Assembly: GCF_011058165.1 (NCBI RefSeq)
Contig: NZ_JAALEG010000001.1
Location: 117,034-181,033, forward strand
Direction: 5' to 3'
Origin: Rhodococcus aetherivorans
GTDB lineage: Bacteria; Actinomycetota; Actinomycetes; Mycobacteriales; Mycobacteriaceae
Length of the DNA stretch: 64,000 bases
Position numbers and translations under genes: made by a program. Below are positions 16,095 through 26,394 of the stretch, piece by piece. The notes under the pieces are model-generated. The model was not told the DNA's origin. It worked only from the letters and a program-made list of their open reading frames with translations, and searched no databases. Position 1 is the stretch's first letter. Every line of letters starts with the position of its first letter.

Positions 16095-17040
16095 GCCGAC
16101 GCCCCCCGGTGACCCCGCCGACCTTCCGTTCCGGCGAGCTGCGTGACCCCGCCCTCACGGCGGCGCTGCGGACCCTCGAGCTGACCGTGCGGCGCCGCCT
16201 CGACGGGGTGCTGCACGGCGACCACCTCGGGCTCATCCCGGGGCCCGGCTCGGAGCCCGGCGACGCCCGCGAGTACCAGCCCGGCGACGACGTGCGGCAG
16301 ATGGACTGGTCCGTCACCGCCCGCACCACCCACCCGCACGTGCGGCAGACCGTCGCCGACCGCGAACTCGAGACCTGGTTGGCGATCGACCTCTCGCCCA
16401 GCCTCGACTTCGGCACCGGGGTCTGCGAGAAGCGGGACCTCGCCGTGGCCGCCGCCGCCGCGGTCGGCTACCTCGCCGGCGGCGGCGGCAACCGGATCGG
16501 TGCCGTCGTGAGCACCGGGGCGCGCACCCACCGCGTGCCCGCCCGCGGCGGCCAGTTGCACACGCAGGCGATGCTCCGCTCGATCGCGACGACCCCGCAC
16601 GCCCCCGACGGCACCCGCGGGGACCTGCGCGGGCTGATCGAGTCGCTGCGCCGCCCGCAGCGTCGCCGCGGCCTGGCCGTCGTCGTCAGCGACTTCCTCG
16701 GCCCCATCGACTGGGAGCGTTCGCTGCGCGCCCTGTCCGGCCGGCACGACCTGCTCGCGGTGGAAGTCCTCGACCGCCGCGACCTCGAACTGCCCGACCT
16801 CGGCGACGTCGTGCTGCACGACCCCGAGACCGGGCACACCCGCGAGTTCACCACCAGCGAGCAGTTGCGCGCCGACTACGCCCGGGCCGCCGCCGAGCAC
16901 CGCGCCGCCGTGCGCAAGGCCGTCCGCGGCTGCGGCGCCCCGCTGCTGAGCCTGCGCACCGACCGCAACTGGATCGACGACGTGGTCCGGTTCGTCGCCG
17001 CCCGCCGCCACAGCTTCGGCGCCCCGGTGAAGGGGGGCCG

Positions 17041-17044
<4 letters not shown>
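16091..17044 (+). CDS. DUF58 domain protein
   Basis: Protein of 317 residues. The DUF58 motif region [26 protein letters not shown] is at about residues 52-77, followed by a VWA-like fold beginning [13 protein letters not shown]. No membrane segment was seen. DUF58 proteins are the middle partner of the MoxR-DUF58-VWA module, thought to act in envelope stress or protein maturation. It overlaps moxR upstream (GTGA) and the VWA gene downstream (GTGA), so all three are translationally coupled. Matches Rv1480 by position. Confidence 0.9.
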
Positions 17045-18850
<1,806 letters not shown>

Positions 18851-18902
18851 CGCCGGCACGCACGCCACCACATCCGAAACTCACTGGAGGACCGACACAC
18901 TC

Positions 18903-19715
18903 ATGGGCGGACTGCTCGAGGGCAAGACCATTCTCGTCACCGGCATCATCACCGACGCCTCCATCGCCTTCCACACCGCGAAGGTCGCGCAGGAACAGGG
19001 CGCGAAGGTCGTCGTCACCGGCTTCGACCGGCTGCGCCTGATCGATCGCATCGCGCAGCGGCTGCCGCAGCCGGTGCCCCCGGCCCTCGAACTCGACGTG
19101 CAGAACACCGACCACCTCGACACCCTCGCCGGCCGGGTGCGCGAGCTCGCCCCCGAGGGCCTCGACGGCGTCGTGCACTCCATCGGCTTCGCCCCCCGCT
19201 CGTGCCTGGGCAGCCCGTTCCTCGACGCGCCGTGGACCGACGTCGCCGTCGCCCTCGAGGTCTCCGCCTACTCCTACGCCGCGCTCGCCAAGGCCCTGCT
19301 GCCCGTCCTCAACGACGGCGCCTCCCTGGTCGGCATGGACTTCGACCCCGCCCGCGCCGTCCCGTTCTACAACTGGATGGGCGTGTCCAAGGCCACCCTC
19401 GAGTCCGTCAACCGGTACGTCGCCAAGGAGGTCGGCGGCCGCGGTATCCGCTCCAACCTCGTCGCCGCCGGCCCGATCAAGACCCTCGCCGCCAAGGCCA
19501 TCGCCGGCGACGCCACCGGCCCCGGCGCCGAGATGAACCGGCTCAACGAGGGCTGGTCCGCGGCGGCCCCGATCGGCTGGGACGTCGACGACCCCACGCC
19601 CGTCGCGAAGACCGTGTGCACGGTGCTGTCCGACTGGCTGCCCGGCACCACCGGGTCGATCGTCTACGTCGACGGGGGATTCCATTCCCAGGTCGGCTTC
19701 GGTGCCGGCGCCTAG
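18903..19715 (+). CDS. inhA: InhA, enoyl-ACP reductase
   Basis: NADH-dependent enzyme of 270 residues performing the last step of FAS-II elongation; the isoniazid target in mycobacteria. It is close to the mycobacterial protein along its length: [52 protein letters not shown] and NLVAAGPI. The catalytic pair is Tyr156 and Lys163 (YNWMGVSK), spaced as in M. tuberculosis. The Ile of the NADH pocket (I21) is kept. The ATG at 18903 follows GGAGG. Co-transcribed with fabG1. Confidence 0.96.
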   Translation: MGGLLEGKTILVTGIITDASIAFHTAKVAQEQGAKVVVTGFDRLRLIDRIAQRLPQPVPPALELDVQNTDHLDTLAGRVRELAPEGLDGVVHSIGFAPRSCLGSPFLDAPWTDVAVALEVSAYSYAALAKALLPVLNDGASLVGMDFDPARAVPFYNWMGVSKATLESVNRYVAKEVGGRGIRSNLVAAGPIKTLAAKAIAGDATGPGAEMNRLNEGWSAAAPIGWDVDDPTPVAKTVCTVLSDWLPGTTGSIVYVDGGFHSQVGFGAGA

Positions 19716-19724
19716 GGTCGAGCC

Positions 19725-20789
19725 ATGACCCGTACCTCCGAGCCGTACGACGCACTGCTGGTGCTCTCGTTCGGCGGTCCGGAAGGGCCGGACGACGTGC
19801 GCCCGTTCCTCGAGAATGTCACCCGGGGCCGCGGCGTGCCGCCCGAACGCCTCGACGAGGTCGCCGAGCACTACCTGCACTTCGGGGGTGTCTCACCGAT
19901 CAACGCCCTCAACCGCGACCTCATCGCGCGCCTCGAGGCGGACTTCGCCGCCGCCGGGCTGGATCTGCCGATCTACTTCGGCAACCGCAACTGGCACCCG
20001 ATGATCGAGGACACCGTCGCGGCCATGCGCGACGACGGGGTGCGCAACGCGCTGGTGTTCCCCACCTCGGCGTGGGGTGGCTATTCGGGGTGCCGGCAGT
20101 ACCACGAGGACATCGCCCGCGCCCGCGCCGCCGTCGGCGACGACGCACCCGTGCTGACCAAGCTGCGGCACTTCTACGATCACCCGCTGTTCCTCGACGC
20201 CGTCGCCGACGCGGTCGCCGCGGCGCGGGCACAGCTGCCCGCCGACCGCCGCGACGCGGCGCGCCTGGTGTTCACCGCCCACTCGGTGCCCACCGCCGCC
20301 GACGCCACCGGCGGCCCACCCGAGCTGGGCGGGCACCTGTACAGCCGGCAGGTCGCCGAGGCGGCCCGCCTGGTGGCCACCGCCGCCGGCAGCGCCGACC
20401 ACGACCTGGTGTGGCAGTCCCGATCCGGGCCGCCGCAGGTGCCGTGGCTCGAGCCGGACATCGTCGACCACCTCGAGGCCCTGCACGCGCGCGGCGTCGA
20501 CGCGGTCGTCGTCGTGCCCGTCGGCTTCGTCTCCGACCACCTCGAAGTCGTCTGGGACCTCGACACCGAAGCCCGCGACCGGGCCGCGGAACTCGGCATG
20601 GCGTTCGCCCGCGCCGCCACCGCCGGCCCCGACCCGCGGTTCGTGCAGATGGTGCGCGAGCTGGTGCGCGAACACCTCGACGGCGCCGCCCCCGTGCGGC
20701 GCGGCACCCAGCCGCTGCTGGGCGTCGGCTGCAACGGCGTGCTGTGCGCACCGGAATGCTGCCGGCCACCGGCCCGGCCCCGCCGCTGA
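19725..20789 (+). CDS. hemH: Ferrochelatase (coproporphyrin type)
   Basis: Enzyme of 354 residues inserting Fe(II) into a porphyrin; actinobacterial members use coproporphyrin III (CpfC). It has [24 protein letters not shown] N-terminal residues, the catalytic His in FTAHSVP, and the acidic metal-path residues near WDLDTEA. The C-terminal [12 protein letters not shown] provides the cysteines of the [2Fe-2S] cluster known in actinobacterial ferrochelatases. The ATG at 19725 lies 9 bases after inhA; TAGGGT at 19713-19718, overlapping the inhA stop, could act as a leaderless promoter. Confidence 0.95.
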   Translation: MTRTSEPYDALLVLSFGGPEGPDDVRPFLENVTRGRGVPPERLDEVAEHYLHFGGVSPINALNRDLIARLEADFAAAGLDLPIYFGNRNWHPMIEDTVAAMRDDGVRNALVFPTSAWGGYSGCRQYHEDIARARAAVGDDAPVLTKLRHFYDHPLFLDAVADAVAAARAQLPADRRDAARLVFTAHSVPTAADATGGPPELGGHLYSRQVAEAARLVATAAGSADHDLVWQSRSGPPQVPWLEPDIVDHLEALHARGVDAVVVVPVGFVSDHLEVVWDLDTEARDRAAELGMAFARAATAGPDPRFVQMVRELVREHLDGAAPVRRGTQPLLGVGCNGVLCAPECCRPPARPRR

Positions 20790-20874
20790 CCGGGCGGGCT
20801 CAGCCCACCACCCCGGGCTCGGGGTAAGAGAACGAGGACGCCGGGCCTCTCCGAGGCGTGTCCGCGGCATCGGG

Positions 20875-21684
20875 TCAGGCGTGATGCCCCGCCCGGACCG
20901 CGGCCGCCACCGCCCCGAGCCGGGCGGCCCGCACCGCGGCCCACAGCGGACGCAGCGCCTCCTCCCGCGCGGCCTGCCCGCTGGCCGAGGCGGCCCTCGG
21001 TTCCACACCGCGGCCGGCGACCGTGAGGATGGCCGCGACCTGATCGGCCGAGTCGAGGATGCGGGCCGCGCGCCCCGGCATCGACTCCGGATACCGGTGC
21101 CGCGCATGTTCGGCGACCTCGGCCGCGATCTGCTCCCGGGGGTCGGCGGTACGGCCGTCCGCGCCGACGGTCAGCACCCGGCCCACCCTCGCCGCGGCGT
21201 CCCGCACCGCCTCGCGCATGGCGAACTCGGCCTCCCCGAGGCCGGGCTCGGCGGGCGGCTCGGGCACCGCCGGGACCGCGAACAGCGTCCAGCGCAGCAC
21301 GTCGGGCCCCTCCACCGAGGGGACGAAGCCGAGACCGGGGGTCCCGGGTGCGCCGGCGAGCACCGCCTCGCCGGCCGCGACCGCGGCGCGCGCCAGCTCG
21401 GTGCCCGGCGGCAGGCCCCGCACGTCGCCGGGCACGGGCAGCACCAGCCGGATCCCGTCCACGCCGGCCGGATCGGCCCGGCGCAGCGCGGACAGCAGCA
21501 CGGCGGCGCCGTCCACGGGCGAATGCTCGGGCACGGCGGAGAAGTCGGCGGCGGGCTCGTCGCGGGAGACCACCAGATGCATCGGCGCCCAGGCGTGCAG
21601 GGCGTCGATGACGTCGTCCGGTGCGGCGTGCCCGGCCAACCAGGAACCGGCCCACACCGTCAGGGTCTGACCGGGTGAACTCAC
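20875..21684 (-). CDS. Conserved hypothetical protein (Rv1486c-like)
   Basis: Protein of 269 residues, not recognised beyond its position after hemH on the opposite strand, as Rv1486c in M. tuberculosis. It has no signal peptide or membrane segment, is rich in Ala, Pro and Glu, and has two halves: about 1-150 with LVLPVPGDVRGLPPGTELARA, and a helical C-terminal half with YPESMPGRAARILDSADQVAAIL. The GTG at 21684 is chosen for length; the frame is open 13 codons further. It is divergent from the DUF3097 gene with 95 bases between. Confidence 0.75.
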   Translation of the reverse strand: MSSPGQTLTVWAGSWLAGHAAPDDVIDALHAWAPMHLVVSRDEPAADFSAVPEHSPVDGAAVLLSALRRADPAGVDGIRLVLPVPGDVRGLPPGTELARAAVAAGEAVLAGAPGTPGLGFVPSVEGPDVLRWTLFAVPAVPEPPAEPGLGEAEFAMREAVRDAAARVGRVLTVGADGRTADPREQIAAEVAEHARHRYPESMPGRAARILDSADQVAAILTVAGRGVEPRAASASGQAAREEALRPLWAAVRAARLGAVAAAVRAGHHA

Positions 21685-21779
21685 GGTTTCCGAGCATAGG
21701 CGCCGTCCCGGCGACGGGGCCACGGCCGGTCGGCGTGCCCTCCCGCCGCGGCGGCCGCGGCGGCCCTAACGTGGCGGGC

Positions 21780-22613
21780 GTGAGTCCCGACATGTACGGC
21801 GGCGACATCTTCGCCGGCCATCCGCGCGCCCGTAAGCCCACGATCCCCGAGGTGCCCGCCGAGAAGGACCTGGTGGTCGAGGACGTCGCGTCCGGTTGGT
21901 GCGGTGCGATCGTCGGCATCGAACGCACCTACGACGGCGACTTCGTCCGGCTCGAGGACGCTTCGCGGTGCACCCGGCTGTTCGCGCTGCGCCCCGCCGC
22001 GTTCCTCCTCGACGGCCGGCCGGTGACGCTGGTGCGGCCCGCGCCGCGGCCGAGGGCGGGCGGCCCCACCCGGTCCGCGTCCGGGTCCACGAAGGTCGAG
22101 GGGTTGCGGGCGCGGGTCGCGCGCGGCAGCCGCATCTGGGTGGAGGGCGTGCACGACGCGGCCCTCGTCGAACGCGTGTGGGGGCACGATCTGCGCGTCG
22201 AGGGGGTCGTGGTCGAGCAACTCGAGGGCCTGGACAATCTCGGGGAGCGGCTCGCCGGGTTCGCGCCCGGTCCCGGCCGCCGCGTGGGGGTGCTCGCCGA
22301 CCATCTCGTCGCCGGATCCAAGGAGGAGCGGCTGACCGCGAACCTCGGGCCGCACGTGCTCGTCACCGGGCATCCGTTCGTCGACGTGTGGCAGGCGGTG
22401 CGGCCCAAGGCGCTGGGAATCGAGGCGTGGCCGACGATTCCGCGCGGGCAGGACTGGAAGACCGGGGTGTGCCGGGCGCTGGGGTGGGGCAGCCCGCAGG
22501 ACGGGTGGCGCCGCGTCTACTCGGCGGTGTCGAGCTTCCGGGATCTCGAGGCGCCGCTGATCGGGGCGGTCGAGCGGCTCGTCGACTTCGTCACCGAGCC
22601 CACCGGGGACTGA
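21780..22613 (+). CDS. DUF3097 protein with TOPRIM-like segment
   Basis: Protein of 277 residues of the actinobacterial DUF3097 family. The conserved block RIWVEGVHDAALVERVWGHDL at about residues 117-137 resembles the start of TOPRIM domains (Glu-Gly plus acidic residues), and GVLADHLVAGSKEERL may supply the later acidic pair. That suggests a nucleic-acid role, but it is only a resemblance. TAACGT at 21767-21772 stands 7 bases before the GTG, so the mRNA may be leaderless from 21780. An ATG lies four codons downstream. Confidence 0.82.
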   Translation: MSPDMYGGDIFAGHPRARKPTIPEVPAEKDLVVEDVASGWCGAIVGIERTYDGDFVRLEDASRCTRLFALRPAAFLLDGRPVTLVRPAPRPRAGGPTRSASGSTKVEGLRARVARGSRIWVEGVHDAALVERVWGHDLRVEGVVVEQLEGLDNLGERLAGFAPGPGRRVGVLADHLVAGSKEERLTANLGPHVLVTGHPFVDVWQAVRPKALGIEAWPTIPRGQDWKTGVCRALGWGSPQDGWRRVYSAVSSFRDLEAPLIGAVERLVDFVTEPTGD

Positions 22614-22648
22614 CCGCGCCGGGGCCGTGACCTGCGGAGCCACCCGCG

Positions 22649-23107
22649 ATGTCCGATTTGTGGTTGGATGGCGTCGTGTCGGCATTGATATGGCTGATCG
22701 CCGGGCTGGTGCTCGCCGCCGCGGAGGCGCTGACGGGTGATTTCGTCCTGCTGATGCTCGGCGGCGCGGCCCTGGCCACCGCCGGGGTGTCCGCCGCGAC
22801 GGATCTGCCGGTGTGGGCCGACGCGGTGGTGTTCGCGGTGTCGTCGCTGGTGCTGCTGGGCGGGGTGCGGCCGGTGCTGCGCCGGCGCTACGCCCTGCCG
22901 CCGGCGAAGGCGACGAACGTGGACGCCCTGCCGGGCAAGCAGGCACTGGTGCTCGAGGAGGTGGCCGCGCACTCCGGGCAGGTGAAGCTGGACGGTGAGG
23001 TGTGGACCGCGCGTCCGCTGGACGTCACCGAGGTGTATCCGCCCGGCACGACCGTGACCGTGATGCAGATCGACGGCGCGACGGCCGTCGTGTGGAAGGG
23101 GCCGTAG
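22649..23107 (+). CDS. NfeD-like membrane protein
   Basis: Protein of 152 residues. Two or three membrane helices lie in the first 80 residues (ALIWLIAGLVLAAAEALTGDF, LLMLGGAALATAGVSAA, AVVFAVSSLVLLGGV), followed by an OB-fold C-terminal domain (GKQALVLEEVAAHSGQVKLD). NfeD proteins pair with SPFH/stomatin proteins, and here the SPFH gene follows with no gap. Likely a partner in membrane-domain organisation. Matches Rv1487. Confidence 0.92.
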   Translation: MSDLWLDGVVSALIWLIAGLVLAAAEALTGDFVLLMLGGAALATAGVSAATDLPVWADAVVFAVSSLVLLGGVRPVLRRRYALPPAKATNVDALPGKQALVLEEVAAHSGQVKLDGEVWTARPLDVTEVYPPGTTVTVMQIDGATAVVWKGP

Positions 23108-24346
23108 ATGGAAGCGCTGATCGTGCTCGCCGTCGTCGTGGCGTTCGTGGCGCTGGTGGTCGTCAAATCGGTGGCGCTGGTGCCGCAGGCCGAGGCCGCG
23201 GTGATCGAGCGGCTCGGCCGCTACTACCGGACCGTGTCGGGACAGCTGACGTTCCTGGTGCCGTTCGTCGACCGGATCCGCGCCAAGGTGGACCTGCGCG
23301 AGCGGGTGGTCTCGTTCCCGCCGCAGCCGGTGATCACCCAGGACAACCTCACCCTGAGCATCGACACGGTCGTGTACTTCCAGGTGACGAATCCGCAGGC
23401 CGCCGTGTACGAGATCAGCAACTACATCGCGGCGGTGGAGCAGCTGACGGTGACCACGCTGCGCAACGTGGTCGGCGGCATGACCCTGGAGGAGACGCTG
23501 ACCTCCCGCGATTCGATCAACGGGCAGCTGCGCGGCGTGCTCGACGAGGCGACCGGCCGCTGGGGACTGCGCGTGGCCCGGGTGGAGCTCAAGAGCATCG
23601 ATCCGCCCCCGTCGATCCAGGAGTCGATGGAGAAGCAGATGAAGGCGGACCGGGAGAAGCGGGCGATGATCCTCACCGCCGAGGGGCACCGGGAGTCGGC
23701 GATCAAGACCGCCGAGGGCGACAAGCAGTCCCGGATCCTGTCGGCCGAGGGCGCCAAGCAGGCGGCCATCCTCGAGGCGGAGGCCGATCGCCAGTCGCGG
23801 ATCCTGCGCGCCCAGGGTGACCGCGCCGCGAAGTACCTCGAGGCGCAGGGCCAGGCGAAGGCCATCGAGAAGGTGTTCGCGGCGATCAAGTCCGGTCGGC
23901 CGACGCCCGAGTTGCTCGCGTACCAGTACCTGCAGACGCTGCCGCAGATGGCGCAGGGCGACGCGAACAAGGTGTGGATGGTGCCGAGCGATTTCGGGGA
24001 CGCCCTCAAGGGCTTCGCCCGGCACCTCGGTGCGCCGGGCGAGGACGGGGTGTTCCGGTTCGAGCCGAGCCCGGTCGACGAGAGGCTCCCGCGGCCGGAG
24101 GACGACACCGACGAGGTGGCCGACTGGTTCTCCACCGCGCGCGACCCGGAGGTCGCGCAGGCCGTCGCCGCCGCCGAGGCCGTCGCCCGCAAGCCGGTCG
24201 ATCCGGCGCTGCACAACCCGACCGGCGCCGAACGCCGGGGCGGGGAGCCGGCCGCGTCCCCCACGACGGCGTTGCCGCCGTCGGAGCCGATCACGGGCGG
24301 ATGGGTGCAGCCGCAGCCGGGGCAGCGGCACGGCGAACCCCGGTGA
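23108..24346 (+). CDS. SPFH/stomatin-like protein (QmcA type)
   Basis: Protein of 412 residues with one N-terminal membrane helix (ALIVLAVVVAFVALVVVKSVALV). The SPFH domain includes PQAEAAVIERLGRYYRT, VPFVDRIR and VELKSIDPP. A helical region rich in Ala, Glu and Lys follows, with the repeat GxxxxxILxAEG (about residues 175-260), and then a proline-rich tail. Such proteins form membrane rings or scaffolds. It starts directly after the nfeD stop (TAG-ATG), so it is co-translated. Matches Rv1488. Confidence 0.94.
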   Translation: MEALIVLAVVVAFVALVVVKSVALVPQAEAAVIERLGRYYRTVSGQLTFLVPFVDRIRAKVDLRERVVSFPPQPVITQDNLTLSIDTVVYFQVTNPQAAVYEISNYIAAVEQLTVTTLRNVVGGMTLEETLTSRDSINGQLRGVLDEATGRWGLRVARVELKSIDPPPSIQESMEKQMKADREKRAMILTAEGHRESAIKTAEGDKQSRILSAEGAKQAAILEAEADRQSRILRAQGDRAAKYLEAQGQAKAIEKVFAAIKSGRPTPELLAYQYLQTLPQMAQGDANKVWMVPSDFGDALKGFARHLGAPGEDGVFRFEPSPVDERLPRPEDDTDEVADWFSTARDPEVAQAVAAAEAVARKPVDPALHNPTGAERRGGEPAASPTTALPPSEPITGGWVQPQPGQRHGEPR

Positions 24347-24358
24347 CCGGAGGGCCGC

Positions 24359-24895
24359 TCAGGTGAGCAGGCCCCGCCCGACCCCGCACACCGCGATCGC
24401 CCACAGCACGCTGGTGAAGGTGCCGATGATGAACTGCTCGGAGGCCTGGGGTTCGCGCAGTTCGGGGTAGCGGGCCAGGCCCTTGACGGCCAGCACGACG
24501 GCGATGCCCTCCGGCCAGCCGGACAGGATCGCGGCGGCGACCGCCGCCCGCTCGAGCAGGCCGATCACCCGCCCGCCGCGCAGCGGCCCGGGCGGCGGTT
24601 CGGGGCCGGCCGGCGACGGGGAGGGGGCCGGTCCCGCGTCGGGCTGGCGGCGGGCGATGCGGAACGAGGCCAGCACGGCGGGGGCGCCCCCGGTGACCGC
24701 CGCCAGGGTCGTGAGCACCAGGGTCGCGGCGAGGGCGACGCCGTGCACGGCGGGCGTGGCCGTCGCGGTGAGGGCGGCGCCGGCGAGCGCCGCCGTAGCG
24801 AGCCCGGCGACGAGCCACACCGGTGCGCCGCGGCGCAGGCTCAGGGCCGGAGCCAGCGCGGCGACGGCGAGCAGAACCAGGGTGACGACGGTCAA
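24359..24895 (-). CDS. Hypothetical membrane protein paired with satD
   Basis: Protein of 178 residues with about five membrane helices, for example VVTLVLLAVAALAPALSL, VWLVAGLATAALAGAALTA and IIGTFTSVLWAIAVCGVGRG. A proline-rich cytoplasmic loop lies in the middle (about 85-110). No named family recognised. The only fitting start is a TTG at 24895 that overlaps the satD stop (TTGA), so translation depends on satD. Such satD-membrane pairs occur in other actinobacteria; function unknown. Confidence 0.72.
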   Translation of the reverse strand: MTVVTLVLLAVAALAPALSLRRGAPVWLVAGLATAALAGAALTATATPAVHGVALAATLVLTTLAAVTGGAPAVLASFRIARRQPDAGPAPSPSPAGPEPPPGPLRGGRVIGLLERAAVAAAILSGWPEGIAVVLAVKGLARYPELREPQASEQFIIGTFTSVLWAIAVCGVGRGLLT

Positions 24896-25473
24896 CGGTC
24901 GGCCCTTTCCAGGAGGCGGCGGGCGAGGTCGCGCCCGGCCGGTTCGGCCTGCCAGCCGGCGGCGGCCAGGCGCTGCGACACCGCCTGGGTGCTGATGCCG
25001 AGCCGCGCGGCGGCCTCGGCCTGCGTCAGCCCGCCCCGGACGAGGTCGACGGCCTCGTGCCCGGCGTCGGACCGGCGGGTCACCAGCAGCGCCACCAGGG
25101 TGAGGGCGGCGTCCGCGTCGGCGGCCGCGGCGGCGTCCGAGCCCTCCACGGCGACCCGCGCGGGGGCGTTCTTGGCGCGGTCGACGGCGCGGCGGGCATG
25201 CTCGAACGCCGGTCCCCGGCCGGCGCGGGTCTGCGCCGGCAGGGGCTGCTCGACGGCGCCGGCGCCGATGCCGACGCTCCAGCAGCCGCGGCGGACGAGG
25301 TCGAGTGCGAGATCGACGACGACGGCCGGGTCGTCGGCGACGGCCTGGACCTCGTCGCCGGCGGTGCGTTCGAACGGGCGCAGCAGCTCGGCGTCGCGCA
25401 GCTCGGTGAGCAGGTCCGCGACCCGGTCGACGTCGCGACGGCTGCCGCGCTGGTCGACGGTCAACACGAACAT
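24892..25473 (-). CDS. SatD-family protein with C-terminal HTH
   Basis: Protein of 193 residues. The N-terminal part (MFVLTVDQRGSRRDVDRV, FERTAGDEVQAV) is the SatD domain, and the C-terminal part has a helix-turn-helix, GLTQAEAAARLGISTQAVSQ (about 148-167). SatD was named for acid tolerance in streptococci; the molecular function is unknown. Two copies of a TCAAG-N8-CTTGA palindrome sit between its ATG and the upstream gene, so it probably controls its own promoter. It forms an overlapping pair with the membrane protein at 24359. Confidence 0.82.
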   Translation of the reverse strand: MFVLTVDQRGSRRDVDRVADLLTELRDAELLRPFERTAGDEVQAVADDPAVVVDLALDLVRRGCWSVGIGAGAVEQPLPAQTRAGRGPAFEHARRAVDRAKNAPARVAVEGSDAAAAADADAALTLVALLVTRRSDAGHEAVDLVRGGLTQAEAAARLGISTQAVSQRLAAAGWQAEPAGRDLARRLLERADR

Positions 25474-25476
25474 GAC

Positions 25477-25522
25477 TCAAGGATGCAGACTTGAATATGG
25501 AAAATCAAGTTTTCAGACTTGA
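25477..25522 (-). promoter_or_regulatory. Twin palindromic operator candidate of satD
   Basis: Two copies of TCAAG-N8-CTTGA lie at 25477-25494 and 25505-25522, 28 bases apart. On the minus strand both read TCAAGTCTG-N4-CTTGA, so they are direct as well as inverted repeats. A TATTCA-like -10 lies between them. The site ends 4 bases before the satD ATG and overlaps the stop of the TVP38 gene. Confidence 0.6.
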
Positions 25523-26179
25523 CCGGTCGGGCGCGGGGCGGGGCGCCGGGAGGCGCGACTCGAGCCACAGTCCCGACGCGCCGAGAGCGATGCACACCGC
25601 CGAGACCGCCAGCAATGCGGGATCGGTCCGTCCCGTCAGGGCGTCGCCGAGCAACACCACGCCCACCGTGCCAGGCAGGATGCCGGCGACCGTGCCCAGC
25701 GTGTACGGGACCAGCCGCACCGACGAGACCCCGCAGCAGTAGTTGACCACCGCGAACGGCAGCGGCGCGATCAGCCGCAGCGACCCCACCGCGAGCCAGC
25801 CCCGGCGGGCCAGCCGCTCGTCGACCGCCTGCGCCGTCGGATGATTCAGGTGGGCCTCGACCACGCCGCGGCCGATCGCGCGCACCAGCAGCAGCGCCAG
25901 CACGGCGCTGACGGTCGTGGCGGCGACGGTCACCGCGATCCCGGTGGCCGACCCGAACAGCACCCCGGCGCTGAGGGTGAATACCGTCCGCGGGAACGGG
26001 GCCACGGTCACCACCGCGTGGATCAGGAAGAACAGCAGCGGGAAGAGCGGCCCGGCCGACTCGGCCCACGCACGCACCCCGGCGACGGACGGGTGGGGGA
26101 GCAGCACCGCGACGACCGCGAGCGCGGCCAGTACGGCGAGGGCACCGAGGATCCGGCGGTCCCGCAGCATCCTCGTCAC
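25505..26179 (-). CDS. TVP38/TMEM64 (DedA-like) membrane protein
   Basis: Protein of 224 residues with about six hydrophobic segments and the SNARE-associated/VTT domain signature: PFPRTVFTLSAGVLFGSATG near residues 62-81, then LIAPLPFAVVNYCCGVSSVRLVPY. These proteins are linked to lipid flipping and membrane stability. The GTG at 26179 is chosen; no upstream start is better. Matches Rv1491c, which also lies before mutA. The satD operator overlaps its 3' end. Confidence 0.88.
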   Translation of the reverse strand: MTRMLRDRRILGALAVLAALAVVAVLLPHPSVAGVRAWAESAGPLFPLLFFLIHAVVTVAPFPRTVFTLSAGVLFGSATGIAVTVAATTVSAVLALLLVRAIGRGVVEAHLNHPTAQAVDERLARRGWLAVGSLRLIAPLPFAVVNYCCGVSSVRLVPYTLGTVAGILPGTVGVVLLGDALTGRTDPALLAVSAVCIALGASGLWLESRLPAPRPAPDRSSLKT

Positions 26180-26275
26180 GAACGGTCACGATACCGGGGC
26201 CGGGGGCCGGACGAGCGGTTGCCTCGGCACGCGGTAGATTCCTTAGGCGACGACATTATCGATCGCTAGGGAAAC

Positions 26276-26291
26276 TGTGGTGATCCCCACA
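26276..26291. promoter_or_regulatory. CRP/GlxR-like site upstream of mutA
   Basis: TGTGG-TGATCC-CCACA has the TGTG-N8-CACA frame of CRP/GlxR sites and is a perfect 5-bp inverted repeat with 6-base spacing. It is about 104 bases before the mutA start, in a 215-base gap that otherwise shows only possible -10 elements. The outer G/C instead of A/T weakens the match. Confidence 0.45.
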
Positions 26292-26394
26292 ATAGGGCCG
26301 GCGTGTATGCGGCTAGCATCACATCGGAATCGGTTTAAGGTTTCCCACGGCCGTGTTCGGCGAGCCCGCCCGCTGCGTACGAGAGGACCCTCAC

